A DNA stretch of 37,955 nt from the NCBI GenBank assembly GCA_034190545.1, contig JAXIOF010000043.1, forward strand, positions 1 through 37,955, given 5' to 3'. Numbering within the stretch: position 1 is the first letter of the stretch; each line of letters starts with the position of its first letter. The DNA comes from Candidatus Afararchaeum irisae. GTDB taxonomy: Archaea > Halobacteriota > Halobacteria > Halobacteriales > Afararchaeaceae. This document shows, piece after piece, positions 1-7,708 of the stretch. The notes under the pieces were generated by a model. That model was not told the origin of the DNA. It ran no database searches and worked only from the letters and a program-made list of their open reading frames with translations. A program made the translations under genes and the position numbers.

Positions 1-5
1 GGAAG

Positions 6-45
6 CCCCTCCCTCAGCGAGCGCGTCAGCGCGAGCAGGGTGGGG
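6..45. repeat. Imperfect GC-rich hairpin at left edge
   Basis: The outer arms (cccctccct and agggtgggg) pair with one mismatch around a GC-rich core containing gcgc-gtca-gcgc. It lies upstream of the hel308 promoter. It could be a REP-like intergenic hairpin, the terminator of a gene outside the window, or the end of a repeat at a contig edge. The sequence does not decide between these. Confidence 0.4.
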
Positions 46-70
46 TAGTTCACTCGGGGATCACGTATCA

Positions 71-78
71 CTTCTTAG
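71..78 (+). promoter_or_regulatory. TATA-like box of hel308
   Basis: An AT-rich element (cttcttag) is centred about 25 bases before the hel308 ATG. That is the spacing expected for a leaderless archaeal transcript starting at or next to the start codon. The assignment rests on position and composition only. Confidence 0.4.
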
Positions 79-99
79 CACAAAGAGATAGAGATAAAG

Positions 100-2445
100 A
101 TGAAAATCCGCGACTCCCGTATATCCGAGACGATCGACGACGACCTCCTCGAACATTACGCCGACAAGGGGATAGAGAGTCTCTACCCTCCTCAGGAGAA
201 GTCTGTCGAGAAGGGGGTCACCGACGGAGAGAGCCTCGTCGCGGCGGTTCCGACGGCGAGCGGCAAGACCTTCATAGCCCAGTTAGGGATGTTCTCGTCG
301 GAAGGTAAGTCGCTCTACATAGTCCCCCTGAAGGCACTCGCCTCGGAGAAGTACGACGAGTTCTCGGAGCTTCCGGGAGTCGACGTCGGTATATCGACGG
401 GAGACTACGACTCGACCGACGACTACCTCTCCGACAACGACGTCGTAGTGGCGACGAGCGAGAAGACAGACTCTCTGATACGTAACGGAGCCGACTGGAT
501 ACGTGACGTCTCGTGTGTCGTCGTAGACGAGGTTCATCTCCTCGACTCGGGCGACAGGGGTCCGACTCTCGAAGTCACTCTCGCCAAGCTGAGACGTCTC
601 AACCCCGAGTTACAGGTCATCGCACTGAGCGCGACGGTCGAGAACCCCGACGAAATAGCGGGATGGCTCGATGCCGAGCTCGTAGAGACCGACTGGAGAC
701 CCGTCGACCTCCGCAAGGGGGTCTACACTGAGGGCGAAGGAGTGATAGAGTTCGAGGACGTTCGTAAATCTAAGATTTGCGAGTTTCCACAAATCTCTGA
801 TTTGTGTTGTAGCCAATCAAAGATTGGCATACCCGCGAAAACGCGTAGCGTTTTCGGTTGCAACGAGACGCGAAGCGTCTCGTCATGCCCCGCTAATCAA
901 AGATTAACAGACGCCGAGACCGAGATACAGACGAGAAGTGATCCTGTCTCGTCCCTCGTTACCGACTCGGTCGACGACGGTGGTCAGTGTCTCGTCTTCG
1001 TGAGTTCGAGGAGAAGCGCCGAGGCGACCGCGAGAAGGCTCTCAGATCTCGGCTTAGACACGGGAGAAGGGGTCGGAGAGGCGGCAAGACGTATACTCGA
1101 AGACGCCGACACGGAGACGGGCGAGAGCCTCGCCGAGTACGTCTCGGAGGGCGTCGCTTTCCACCACGCGGGTCTCAGGAGTAGCCACAGGAAGGAGGTC
1201 GAGGAGAGCTTCAGGGCGAGAGACATAAAGGTCATATGTGCGACACCGACACTCGCCGCTGGGGTCAACGTCCCCGCGAGACGCGTCATAGTACGTGACC
1301 ACACGCGTTACACCGACGCAGGAATGAAGCCGCTCCCCGTCCTCGAAGTCCACCAGATGTTCGGAAGGGCGGGACGTCCGGGTCTCGATCCCTATGGAGA
1401 GGCTATCCTCGTCGCCTCGGATAACGACGACAGGGACGAAGTCTGGGAACGTTACATAGACGGAGAGCCCGAGTCTGTCTACTCTAAGTTAGCGAGCCGG
1501 AGTGCTCTGAGGACACACGTCCTATCGACTGTAGCGAGCGGCTTCGCGGATTCGAGGGAGGAGCTACGTAGCTTCCTCGACGCGACATTCTACGCCTACC
1601 AGGAGGAGGAAGCCGACCTCGGAAGTATCGCGGAGGAAGTGATCGAGTACCTCGAAGACGTGGAGATGGTCGAGGTGAGTGACGACGGCATCGAAGCCAC
1701 AGACCTCGGACACCAGGTCTCACGTCTCTACATCGACCCCAAGACCGGAGCGGAGATAGTCGGGGCTCTCGAAGGAAGTGCAGAGACTGGGTTCGATCCG
1801 ACGCCGCTGACCTTCCTCGAAGGAGTCTGTGACACACCCGACATGTATCCGTTCTACCTCCGGAAGGGAGACGAAAAGGAGATGCGTGACTTCGCGGTCA
1901 AACACGAGGAGGAGTTCGTCGATCCGCCGAGCGAGTTCGACAGGGGCTTCGAGTCGTGGTTAGCGTCTCTCAAGACGGCGCGTGTCGTCTATGACTGGAT
2001 ACACGAGGACGACACCGAGGAGATAGCCGAGGAGTACGGCGTCGGACCCGGAGACATAAACGCAAAGGTCGAACGTGCCGACTGGCTCCTCCACGCCGCC
2101 GAGTCGGTCGCCGAGACAGTCGGTACAGACGACGACATCTTGGAGACTGTTTCACGCACACGCAGAAGGGTCTCCGACGGTGTCGAGGACGAGCTTCTCG
2201 ACCTGGTCGGAGTCAGGGGGATAGGACGTGTGAGGGCGAGACGTCTCTACGACGCAGGTATAGAGTCGAGAGACGACCTGCGTGATGCCGACGTCGACTC
2301 TGTGGCGTCTCTACTCGGAAAGAAGACGGCGTCGAAGGTTCTGTCGGAGACAGGCAGAGACATCTCTCCCGACGACATAGAGGCGGCAGTAAACGGCGAG
2401 GCAGCCGTAGAAGAGACCAAGCAGTCTTCGATAGGTGATTTCTGA
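100..2445 (+). CDS. hel308: Hel308-type Ski2-like DNA helicase
   Basis: ATP-dependent 3'-5' superfamily 2 DNA helicase, in archaea linked to repair and restart of stalled forks. Visible motifs are Walker A TASGKT (52-57), DEVH box (143-146), SAT (177-179) and QMFGRAGRPG (motif VI), followed by the winged-helix and ratchet region. The C-terminus has helix-hairpin-helix-like sequence (GVRGIGRVRARRLYDAGI) and ends in SIGDF, which resembles a PCNA-interacting tail. Residues about 222-270 are a Cys-containing insertion between the two RecA domains. It is encoded by a string of short palindromes (see separate entry) and keeps the frame. The equivalent region is a short linker in other haloarchaeal Hel308 proteins as I recall them. 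It is the first gene of an operon with cgi121; TGA and ATG share one base. Confidence 0.95.
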   Translation: MKIRDSRISETIDDDLLEHYADKGIESLYPPQEKSVEKGVTDGESLVAAVPTASGKTFIAQLGMFSSEGKSLYIVPLKALASEKYDEFSELPGVDVGISTGDYDSTDDYLSDNDVVVATSEKTDSLIRNGADWIRDVSCVVVDEVHLLDSGDRGPTLEVTLAKLRRLNPELQVIALSATVENPDEIAGWLDAELVETDWRPVDLRKGVYTEGEGVIEFEDVRKSKICEFPQISDLCCSQSKIGIPAKTRSVFGCNETRSVSSCPANQRLTDAETEIQTRSDPVSSLVTDSVDDGGQCLVFVSSRRSAEATARRLSDLGLDTGEGVGEAARRILEDADTETGESLAEYVSEGVAFHHAGLRSSHRKEVEESFRARDIKVICATPTLAAGVNVPARRVIVRDHTRYTDAGMKPLPVLEVHQMFGRAGRPGLDPYGEAILVASDNDDRDEVWERYIDGEPESVYSKLASRSALRTHVLSTVASGFADSREELRSFLDATFYAYQEEEADLGSIAEEVIEYLEDVEMVEVSDDGIEATDLGHQVSRLYIDPKTGAEIVGALEGSAETGFDPTPLTFLEGVCDTPDMYPFYLRKGDEKEMRDFAVKHEEEFVDPPSEFDRGFESWLASLKTARVVYDWIHEDDTEEIAEEYGVGPGDINAKVERADWLLHAAESVAETVGTDDDILETVSRTRRRVSDGVEDELLDLVGVRGIGRVRARRLYDAGIESRDDLRDADVDSVASLLGKKTASKVLSETGRDISPDDIEAAVNGEAAVEETKQSSIGDF
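766..906. repeat. Array of six short palindromes within hel308
   Basis: There are six perfect inverted repeats, each with a 3-nt loop. Spans (stem length): 766-778 (5), 788-806 (8), 812-828 (7), 836-856 (9), 863-883 (9), 894-906 (5). Loops are taa, tct, aaa, gta, gaa and aaa. Centres are 23-27 bases apart. Four stems end at the loop in atc/gat and two in acgc/gcgt. The AT-rich composition and Cys codons differ from the flanking helicase sequence. The block is translated in frame with no stop codon. It may be an inserted miniature element or a cluster of such elements. It does not match any element family I can name. Confidence 0.85.
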
Positions 2446-3047
2446 TGACCGGGACAGACAGAACGACGGGGGAAGGGACTCAGACACAGACTCAGTCAGA
2501 GACACAGATACGTGTCTTAGAGGCGGAGACGGAGACGGAGATAGACGATATAGACGGGTTCATAGAGGAGATGGACAGAATAGGCGAGAGACACGGCGTC
2601 GTGGTACAGGGCTTCGACGTCGAGTACTTAGCTTCGCGCCGACACGTCGAGGAGGCGGTGAGGAAGACACAGAGGGCGTTCGAGAGAGGTGAGAACGTCG
2701 CGAGGAAGAGGTCGATGGAGGTTCTTCTCTACGCCGCGGGGACACGTCAGATAGACGTGGCTACCGAGATGGGGGTCAAGGAAGGAGAGTCGACGTCGGT
2801 ATTCGTCGTCTACTCGGAGTCGGACGGCTGTCGAGACCCCGACGAGGTCGACGAAGCCGTCGAAGAACTAAGTAACTCCGACTTCGTAAACTCCGACTCG
2901 GTCGGGAGATGGAACGGAGACAGCTCCGATCCCCAAGTGCTGAGGGAGTTCTTCGGTATAGGCGACGAAGAGATAGACGCAGTCGGCGAGTCGAAGCTCG
3001 AAGTACTCGTCCTCGAACGTGTCGCTCTCCTCGACGTCAACAAGTAA
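2445..3047 (+). CDS. cgi121: KEOPS complex subunit Cgi121
   Basis: Cgi121 binds Bud32 and recruits tRNA in the KEOPS complex, which makes the N6-threonylcarbamoyladenosine modification at tRNA position 37. The core (residues about 25-195) matches the family: GFDVEYLASRRHVEEAV, then RKRSMEVLLYAAGTRQIDVA and a GVKEG turn before a hydrophobic strand. The first 25 residues are a low-complexity Thr/Gln/Glu extension of the kind on several other proteins here. The ATG overlaps the hel308 stop by one base, so translational coupling is likely. Hel308-Cgi121 linkage is, to my knowledge, common in haloarchaea. Confidence 0.88.
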   Translation: MTGTDRTTGEGTQTQTQSETQIRVLEAETETEIDDIDGFIEEMDRIGERHGVVVQGFDVEYLASRRHVEEAVRKTQRAFERGENVARKRSMEVLLYAAGTRQIDVATEMGVKEGESTSVFVVYSESDGCRDPDEVDEAVEELSNSDFVNSDSVGRWNGDSSDPQVLREFFGIGDEEIDAVGESKLEVLVLERVALLDVNK

Positions 3048-3049
3048 AT

Positions 3050-3673
3050 ATGATAGAGTCGACAGAAAACGGCGTACTGCGGGTTCTGAGCGATCCTATG
3101 AGGATAGCGTCCCTCGCCCACGTCACCGACATAGGACCCGACTGCGCGCGTTACATCGAGAGACGCCTCCTCGGTGTCGGAACCGAGACGCCGTGGAAGG
3201 AGATACAGGAGGCACTACACACGCTTGAGGACGAGGGATTCGTTGAGAGAGTCGAGGGGAGGACACTCAAACGCGACGTCCCGACGTCGTCGGTCAAACA
3301 CACCCTCAAGAGACGCGAACAGGAGAAGGACACACGGATGAAACACACCTACTACGAGCCGACACCGAGAGGCGAGGAGGTCTACGAGGAGGTGATCGGG
3401 AGCTTCGACTTCCTCCCGCGCGAGACCGAGGCGGCACGTCTTATATACGAGGACGCCGAGGAGATCGCCGGCGAGATGAGTCAGGAGATCGAGAGAAGGA
3501 GGCACGCCGAGAGTGCCGACCTGATATACGCGCATTACTCGGAGGTCGAGGAGGCGATAGAAGAGGGAAGAGAGACGGTTAGGCTCGAAGGCGTCGAGGT
3601 AGAGATACTTCCCGAACTCAGCGTCGACGAGAACGCTTTCCGGCATTACGAGAAGGGGTCGGAAAGGGAGTGA
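3050..3673 (+). CDS. Winged-helix protein, DUF2250-like
   Basis: The predicted product has 207 residues. The N-terminal part (SDPMRIASLAHVTDIGP, then a helix ending LEDEGFVERVEGR) reads as a winged helix with the 'DIGPDCARYIERRL' pattern of DUF2250-type archaeal proteins. The C-terminal half is charged and helical. The start was chosen at the ATG two bases after the cgi121 stop; an in-frame upstream ATG lies deep inside cgi121 and is unlikely. It is the third gene of the hel308 operon. Its function is unknown; a DNA- or RNA-binding role is only suggested by the fold. Confidence 0.75.
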   Translation: MIESTENGVLRVLSDPMRIASLAHVTDIGPDCARYIERRLLGVGTETPWKEIQEALHTLEDEGFVERVEGRTLKRDVPTSSVKHTLKRREQEKDTRMKHTYYEPTPRGEEVYEEVIGSFDFLPRETEAARLIYEDAEEIAGEMSQEIERRRHAESADLIYAHYSEVEEAIEEGRETVRLEGVEVEILPELSVDENAFRHYEKGSERE

Positions 3674-3727
3674 GTTTCTCGACAGGCCAGGTTACATTAT
3701 CCCGTCTCTCCGGAGTTCTAGCACAGT

Positions 3728-4516
3728 ATGTCGAGACCCATCAACGAACTGTTTTCGAAGCTCGTCAAAGAGGCAGACGAGTTCATGAATTTTGACGGCA
3801 ACATAGAGGATTACGACTTCGGTGACCGGCTTGTCGGATATAGTAGCAAGAGGGCGTTTCCGGACATGATACTCCGTGACGGAGGTATGATAGAGGTCAA
3901 GGATAGCAAGAGTTCGACTATGACATCTTTCAACTCGACGTATCCGAGCGGTGAGAAGAGCGTAGTCGATCTGGAGGAGATTACGGGGGAGACTAAACGT
4001 AGTATGCGCGAGTCCTTGGAAGAAGCAGAGGACAGTCCCGACTTTAGTGAAAAGAGAGACGTGTACTACCTCATAAGGACGAACCGAAACGACATACCCA
4101 CGGTCTCGTTCGTCCACGGTAGCTACTTCGGAGACTCGGAGTCATCCGCCATATCCGAGACTATCGGTGAGGTTCTGAAAGAAATACGTCCTAGCGTCGA
4201 CGAGGAGAGGTACGACGAGCTTCTCGACATAATAGACGACGAGGAGTATGTTCGGAAGCACTTCAGTCAGACACGGAAGACTTCGACCGGGGTCAAGATA
4301 CGTTACCGTATTATGTACGAGGTCGACAACGATCTGAACCCAAACCAACATCCCGAAGTTCCGTCAGGGGCGTTGTCACTGGTAGTTCCGGAGTCAGAGT
4401 ACGAGTCGACTGAGGAGTTCGGATCGCGGATAGACGCCGAGGTAGAGACATCGAGGATAAAACACGCCTACCCGGAAAGGGAAGACGTCTTCTACGTCGC
4501 AGTTAGCCGTGCTTAG
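3728..4516 (+). CDS. Putative type II restriction endonuclease (PD-(D/E)XK)
   Basis: The 262-residue protein has a clear PD-(D/E)XK signature: FPD with Asp46, then EVK with Glu56 and Lys58 ten residues later. A SFNSTYPSG segment follows shortly after, of the kind seen in some type II enzymes. It is convergent with a DNA methyltransferase gene only 21 bases away, which supports a restriction-modification pair. The cognate sequence cannot be read from the protein. Codon use is more AT-rich (ttt, agt, ata) than in the flanking operons, consistent with horizontal acquisition. It could instead be another PD-(D/E)XK nuclease, but the methyltransferase partner makes restriction the simplest reading. 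Confidence 0.75.
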   Translation: MSRPINELFSKLVKEADEFMNFDGNIEDYDFGDRLVGYSSKRAFPDMILRDGGMIEVKDSKSSTMTSFNSTYPSGEKSVVDLEEITGETKRSMRESLEEAEDSPDFSEKRDVYYLIRTNRNDIPTVSFVHGSYFGDSESSAISETIGEVLKEIRPSVDEERYDELLDIIDDEEYVRKHFSQTRKTSTGVKIRYRIMYEVDNDLNPNQHPEVPSGALSLVVPESEYESTEEFGSRIDAEVETSRIKHAYPEREDVFYVAVSRA

Positions 4517-4537
4517 TAATCGAGAACTACTGACCAC

Positions 4538-5425
4538 TCAGTCCTCAGCGAATGAGGTTATGTCCTCCTGACCGCTCGAATTATCCGTACCCGACTCGAC
4601 CTTTCCTCCCCATATCTCGTCGAGGTTTTCTGTATACTGGTAGTCGTCGTATAGCTCTGAGACATCATCAGCAGGTCTCTCTTCCTCGATGCGCTCCTGG
4701 ATTAGTCTGTGGTAGCTACTGTCCTTCTCGACGAGAACTACGTCTCTGTCAAGCTGGTCACAGACGACTCCCGTAGTGCCGGTTCCCGCGAAAGGATCGA
4801 AGACCTTGTCCCCAGGTAATGTAGATGAGAGAACTATCCTCGTCAGAAGCTCAATAGGTGCCTGCTGTTTATGGACGCGGTCGCCGTTTTCGTCACGTAA
4901 TGGCTCGTTCCCGGCGAAGTATCCCGATGTCAGCTCACGCACGTTCTTCCAGACGTCGGTCAGATATATACCGTTCTCGCGCTCGCGGTCGTAATTCTCC
5001 GGAGTTGGTGGGTCGTGTCTGAGACGGTTAAAAGTCGCGGGCTTGTCTCCCTTCGTGCAGAAAGCGATAATCTGGTATTTCTTACCGAAACGGTACTTCG
5101 ACGGTACAGCCGATGTAGTTTTTTCCCAGATAATCAGGTTCTGGAACGTCCATCCAGTGTCCCGAAGAATACGGAGGACATCGTCGGCGTTTTTCTCACG
5201 TTGCATAAAGTAGACTGCACCACCCTCAGCGGTGGCGTCGTATATCTCGGCGGAGACATCGCGCATCCACGCCCAGTAGGCGTCTTCCTCCATCGAGTCG
5301 TCGTGGCTGGGGTAATCCTTGCCTTGGTTAAACGGTGGGTCGAGAAAGGTGAGATCGATATCCGATACGGTGTTCTCACGGAGATAATCGAGACAGTCGT
5401 CGTTGACTACGTTGACGTTTGACAT
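4538..5425 (-). CDS. DNA methyltransferase (beta-class N4/N6 amino-methyltransferase)
   Basis: S-adenosylmethionine-dependent methyltransferase of the N6_N4_Mtase family, 295 residues. The catalytic motif IV, DPPF (29-32), comes before the SAM-binding FDPFAGTGTTG (209-219), with HKQQAP just upstream of the latter. This order defines the beta group. DPPF favours adenine N6 methylation but does not exclude cytosine N4. The acidic, low-complexity C-terminal tail (GTDNSSGQED) is probably a halophilic extension. It pairs with the convergent endonuclease gene and presumably protects the same site. Confidence 0.9.
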   Translation of the reverse strand: MSNVNVVNDDCLDYLRENTVSDIDLTFLDPPFNQGKDYPSHDDSMEEDAYWAWMRDVSAEIYDATAEGGAVYFMQREKNADDVLRILRDTGWTFQNLIIWEKTTSAVPSKYRFGKKYQIIAFCTKGDKPATFNRLRHDPPTPENYDRERENGIYLTDVWKNVRELTSGYFAGNEPLRDENGDRVHKQQAPIELLTRIVLSSTLPGDKVFDPFAGTGTTGVVCDQLDRDVVLVEKDSSYHRLIQERIEEERPADDVSELYDDYQYTENLDEIWGGKVESGTDNSSGQEDITSFAED

Positions 5426-5440
5426 CGAGACCTGCGTAGA

Positions 5441-5446
5441 TTTATA
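5441..5446 (+). promoter_or_regulatory. TATA-like box of the 66-residue ORF
   Basis: The sequence tttata is centred about 30 bases before the ATG at 5474, fitting a leaderless archaeal promoter. It lies between the divergent methyltransferase start and this small gene. Confidence 0.45.
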
Positions 5447-5473
5447 CCGAGTTGATCCAAAAGTCTTCGTGTT

Positions 5474-5674
5474 ATGTTCGGAACACTCGAACGATCCGAC
5501 TACTTCGACGAGCCGGTAGATATCGAGGTCGAACTCACCGACGAAAGGAGACCCGACGGTGATGACTGGGAAGAGATAGAAGACGCGGTACGTGACTCTC
5601 TAGACCGACTTCCATACAGTTTCGAAGTTAGAAGCCGTAGGACGGGCGACGAACTCACGTCTACGTCTCTCTGA
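5474..5674 (+). CDS. Small acidic hypothetical protein
   Basis: This is a 66-residue ORF, rich in Asp/Glu and Arg, with no membrane segment or recognised domain. A predicted strand (PVDIEVEL) is followed by a helix (WEEIEDAVRDSLDRL) and another strand (YSFEVRS), so a small alpha/beta fold is possible. Support for its being real comes from the TATA-like box at leaderless spacing, halophilic composition and a clean intergenic position. It is divergent from the methyltransferase. I do not recognise a family. It could be cargo of the restriction-modification island. Confidence 0.55.
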   Translation: MFGTLERSDYFDEPVDIEVELTDERRPDGDDWEEIEDAVRDSLDRLPYSFEVRSRRTGDELTSTSL

Positions 5675-5699
5675 GCCGTCTCACTGTCCTGTCCAACAG

Positions 5700-5705
5700 T
5701 ATAAG
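5700..5705 (+). promoter_or_regulatory. TATA-like box of the membrane sensor operon
   Basis: The sequence tataag is centred about 30 bases upstream of the ATG at 5733. A second candidate (tttata, near 5719) is too close to the start for a leaderless transcript. Confidence 0.45.
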
Positions 5706-5732
5706 TAGCTTCCGCCGTTTATACAGTTAGAG

Positions 5733-6236
5733 ATGCGAGATTCAGTCACGCGAAGGCTTGAGTACTCCGTCTCCTCGGCAGTCGCTGTTCTTCTCGTTCT
5801 CGGTGTCGCACCGTCGACCGTCTCGGCGACACAGAGACACGGGGCACCTGAGGGGCTCTATGTCCACCAGATGGCTCACGTCGTATTCTTCGGAGCCATG
5901 GTATACCTCGTCTACAGGATACGTCAGAGCGGCAACCTCGGCGACCCCGCGTGGTCGAAGATCGCTGTGTGTGCGGTCTTCTTCGCGGTCTGGAACGTCG
6001 ACACCTTCGTGACACATTCCGCTCTCACTCAGATTCCCGAGTCGGCTTTCGTGGGATCAGCTGTGAACTGGAGCGAGTCGCTCAGACTCTCGAACACGGC
6101 TCTCGTCTACTACGTCGGGAGGTTCGACCATCTACTATCCGTACCGGGGATGCTCTTCTTCTATCTGGGTCTGAGGGAGTTCAATAAGGGCGAAGACACC
6201 GACGACCGTGGGATACAGAAGGAGGCTGAGACGTGA
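5733..6236 (+). CDS. His-containing multi-pass membrane protein paired with histidine kinase
   Basis: This 167-residue protein has an N-terminal signal or anchor (SSAVAVLLVLGVAPSTVSA) followed by about three further hydrophobic segments. Histidines recur at membrane edges: YVHQMAHVVFF, DTFVTHSAL and GRFDHLLSVPG. The last segment ends in LFFYLGLREF. Its stop overlaps the GTG start of the histidine kinase by four bases (GTGA), so the two are probably translationally coupled and may form one sensor. The His pattern would suit a heme or metal ligand set, but that is inference. I do not recognise a named family. Confidence 0.75.
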   Translation: MRDSVTRRLEYSVSSAVAVLLVLGVAPSTVSATQRHGAPEGLYVHQMAHVVFFGAMVYLVYRIRQSGNLGDPAWSKIAVCAVFFAVWNVDTFVTHSALTQIPESAFVGSAVNWSESLRLSNTALVYYVGRFDHLLSVPGMLFFYLGLREFNKGEDTDDRGIQKEAET

Positions 6237-7708
6237 CCTCTTCCTCCGTACTTCTGCCGATGGCTCCCGTCTGGGTCGTCGACATAGTCGGATCGGTTCT
6301 CATGATGGTCTTCGCAGCCGCGTGTGTGGTCGAGGGAAGGAAGTTCAGCCGGAAAGTCTCGGGAGCGATAGGTACCTACATACTCTGGATGTCGTATGTC
6401 TTCGCTCTGTTCGCCTTCTCACGGTCAGTGGGGCATATACTCCGCCGTGTCCTCGTAACAGCAGGTAGGACACGTCTGTGGGAGTCAGTCTCGCCGGTCA
6501 GCGGAGGTCTCAACAGCCTGACCTTCATCGTCGTCGCTACACTCACTCTCTACTACCAGAAGGTCAAGGAACACAGCGACTCGCTGAGAAGAGAGATAGA
6601 GAGACGGCGCGAGACCGAGGAGGAGCTCAGACGCCACCGTGAGAACCTTGAGGAGGTAGTGAGACACCGAACCGAGGATCTGAGACGGAGTAAGAGGAGG
6701 TACGAGGATCTCTTCAACTCGATAAGCGACCCCGTATTCGTCCACGAAGTCGGTGGCAGCTTCCTCGACGCAAACGACGCCGCTGTCGAGAAGCTCGGAT
6801 ACTCACGTGAGGAGCTACTCTCGATGTCTCCCGAAGACGTCACAGCCGACCTGGGGAAAAGTCCCGAGGAGATTACTGCGGAGATAGACGAGAAGGGGGA
6901 GCTCCTATTCGAGGCGTCGGTGATACACAGCGACGGCAACGAGACTCCCGTCCTAATACATTCGTCGACGACACAGTACGACGGCACAGACGCCGTGCTC
7001 AGCATAGCTAGAGACGTCACCGAGGTCAAGGAGAGGGAGAAACAGCTCAAGGTTCTCGACAGGGTTCTGCGTCATAACATGCACTCCGAGATGAACGTCG
7101 TACTCGGTTACGCGAGGATAATACGTGAGAGATCCTCGGGAGAGATCCGTGACGAGGCGGCGAAGATCATAGAGACTGCTGAAAGTCTCATAGAGACGAC
7201 CGACAAGGAGAAAGAGATAGTCGATGTCCTCTCGGAAGACAAGAAGAGTACCGTCTTCGGAGTAGACACACTCCTCGAAGGACGTATACAGACTCTGAGA
7301 GACAGATATCCCGACTACGAGATCGTCTACGACGCGCCCTCGCCCTCGAATCCGGTGGGCGTAAGGGCTATACCCGAGATAGGGAAGGCGATAGACGAAC
7401 TCATAGGTAACGCAGCCGAGTACAACGACTCCGACTCGCCACGTATTGAGGTGAGTGTGAGCACGAGACCGAGCGAGGACTGTGTCGAGATAACTGTCGC
7501 AGACAACGGACCCGGAATCCCCGACGAGGAAGTCAGGGTTCTCCCGACGGAGACCGAGATACAGCCTCTCTACCACGGAAGCGGTCTCGGACTGTGGCTC
7601 GTACACCACATAGTAGAGAGGTCGGGCGGCTCTCTGAGATTCGAGGAGAACCAGCCGAGAGGTAGCATAGTACGTATGAGGCTGCCGTCGGCGAACAGCA
7701 GTTCATAG
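6233..7708 (+). CDS. Membrane-bound PAS sensor histidine kinase
   Basis: The domain order is three hydrophobic segments (about 12-32, 44-68, 88-107), a charged coiled coil (110-155), a PAS domain (about 158-265; YEDLFNSISDPVFVHEVGG), a dimerisation helix with phospho-acceptor His281 (RVLRHNMHSEMN) and an ATPase domain (NAAEYN, DNGPGIP, GSGLGLWLVH). HRHNMHSEMN-type acceptor boxes are typical of haloarchaeal kinases. The start is the GTG overlapping the upstream stop; an ATG ten codons in (6260) is an alternative. No receiver-domain gene lies nearby, so the partner regulator is elsewhere. The 3' end overlaps the convergent hydrolase gene by six bases. Confidence 0.9.
   Translation: MTSSSVLLPMAPVWVVDIVGSVLMMVFAAACVVEGRKFSRKVSGAIGTYILWMSYVFALFAFSRSVGHILRRVLVTAGRTRLWESVSPVSGGLNSLTFIVVATLTLYYQKVKEHSDSLRREIERRRETEEELRRHRENLEEVVRHRTEDLRRSKRRYEDLFNSISDPVFVHEVGGSFLDANDAAVEKLGYSREELLSMSPEDVTADLGKSPEEITAEIDEKGELLFEASVIHSDGNETPVLIHSSTTQYDGTDAVLSIARDVTEVKEREKQLKVLDRVLRHNMHSEMNVVLGYARIIRERSSGEIRDEAAKIIETAESLIETTDKEKEIVDVLSEDKKSTVFGVDTLLEGRIQTLRDRYPDYEIVYDAPSPSNPVGVRAIPEIGKAIDELIGNAAEYNDSDSPRIEVSVSTRPSEDCVEITVADNGPGIPDEEVRVLPTETEIQPLYHGSGLGLWLVHHIVERSGGSLRFEENQPRGSIVRMRLPSANSSS

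Noticed and set aside
766-906. The hel308 hairpin block as a CRISPR array
   Set aside because: The units are different palindromes, not identical direct repeats with unique spacers, the period is only about 25 bases, and the block is coding. No cas gene is present.
3050-3673. A longer start at 2909 for the third gene of the hel308 operon
   Set aside because: The extension would overlap cgi121 for about 140 bases and has a basic composition unlike the rest of the protein.
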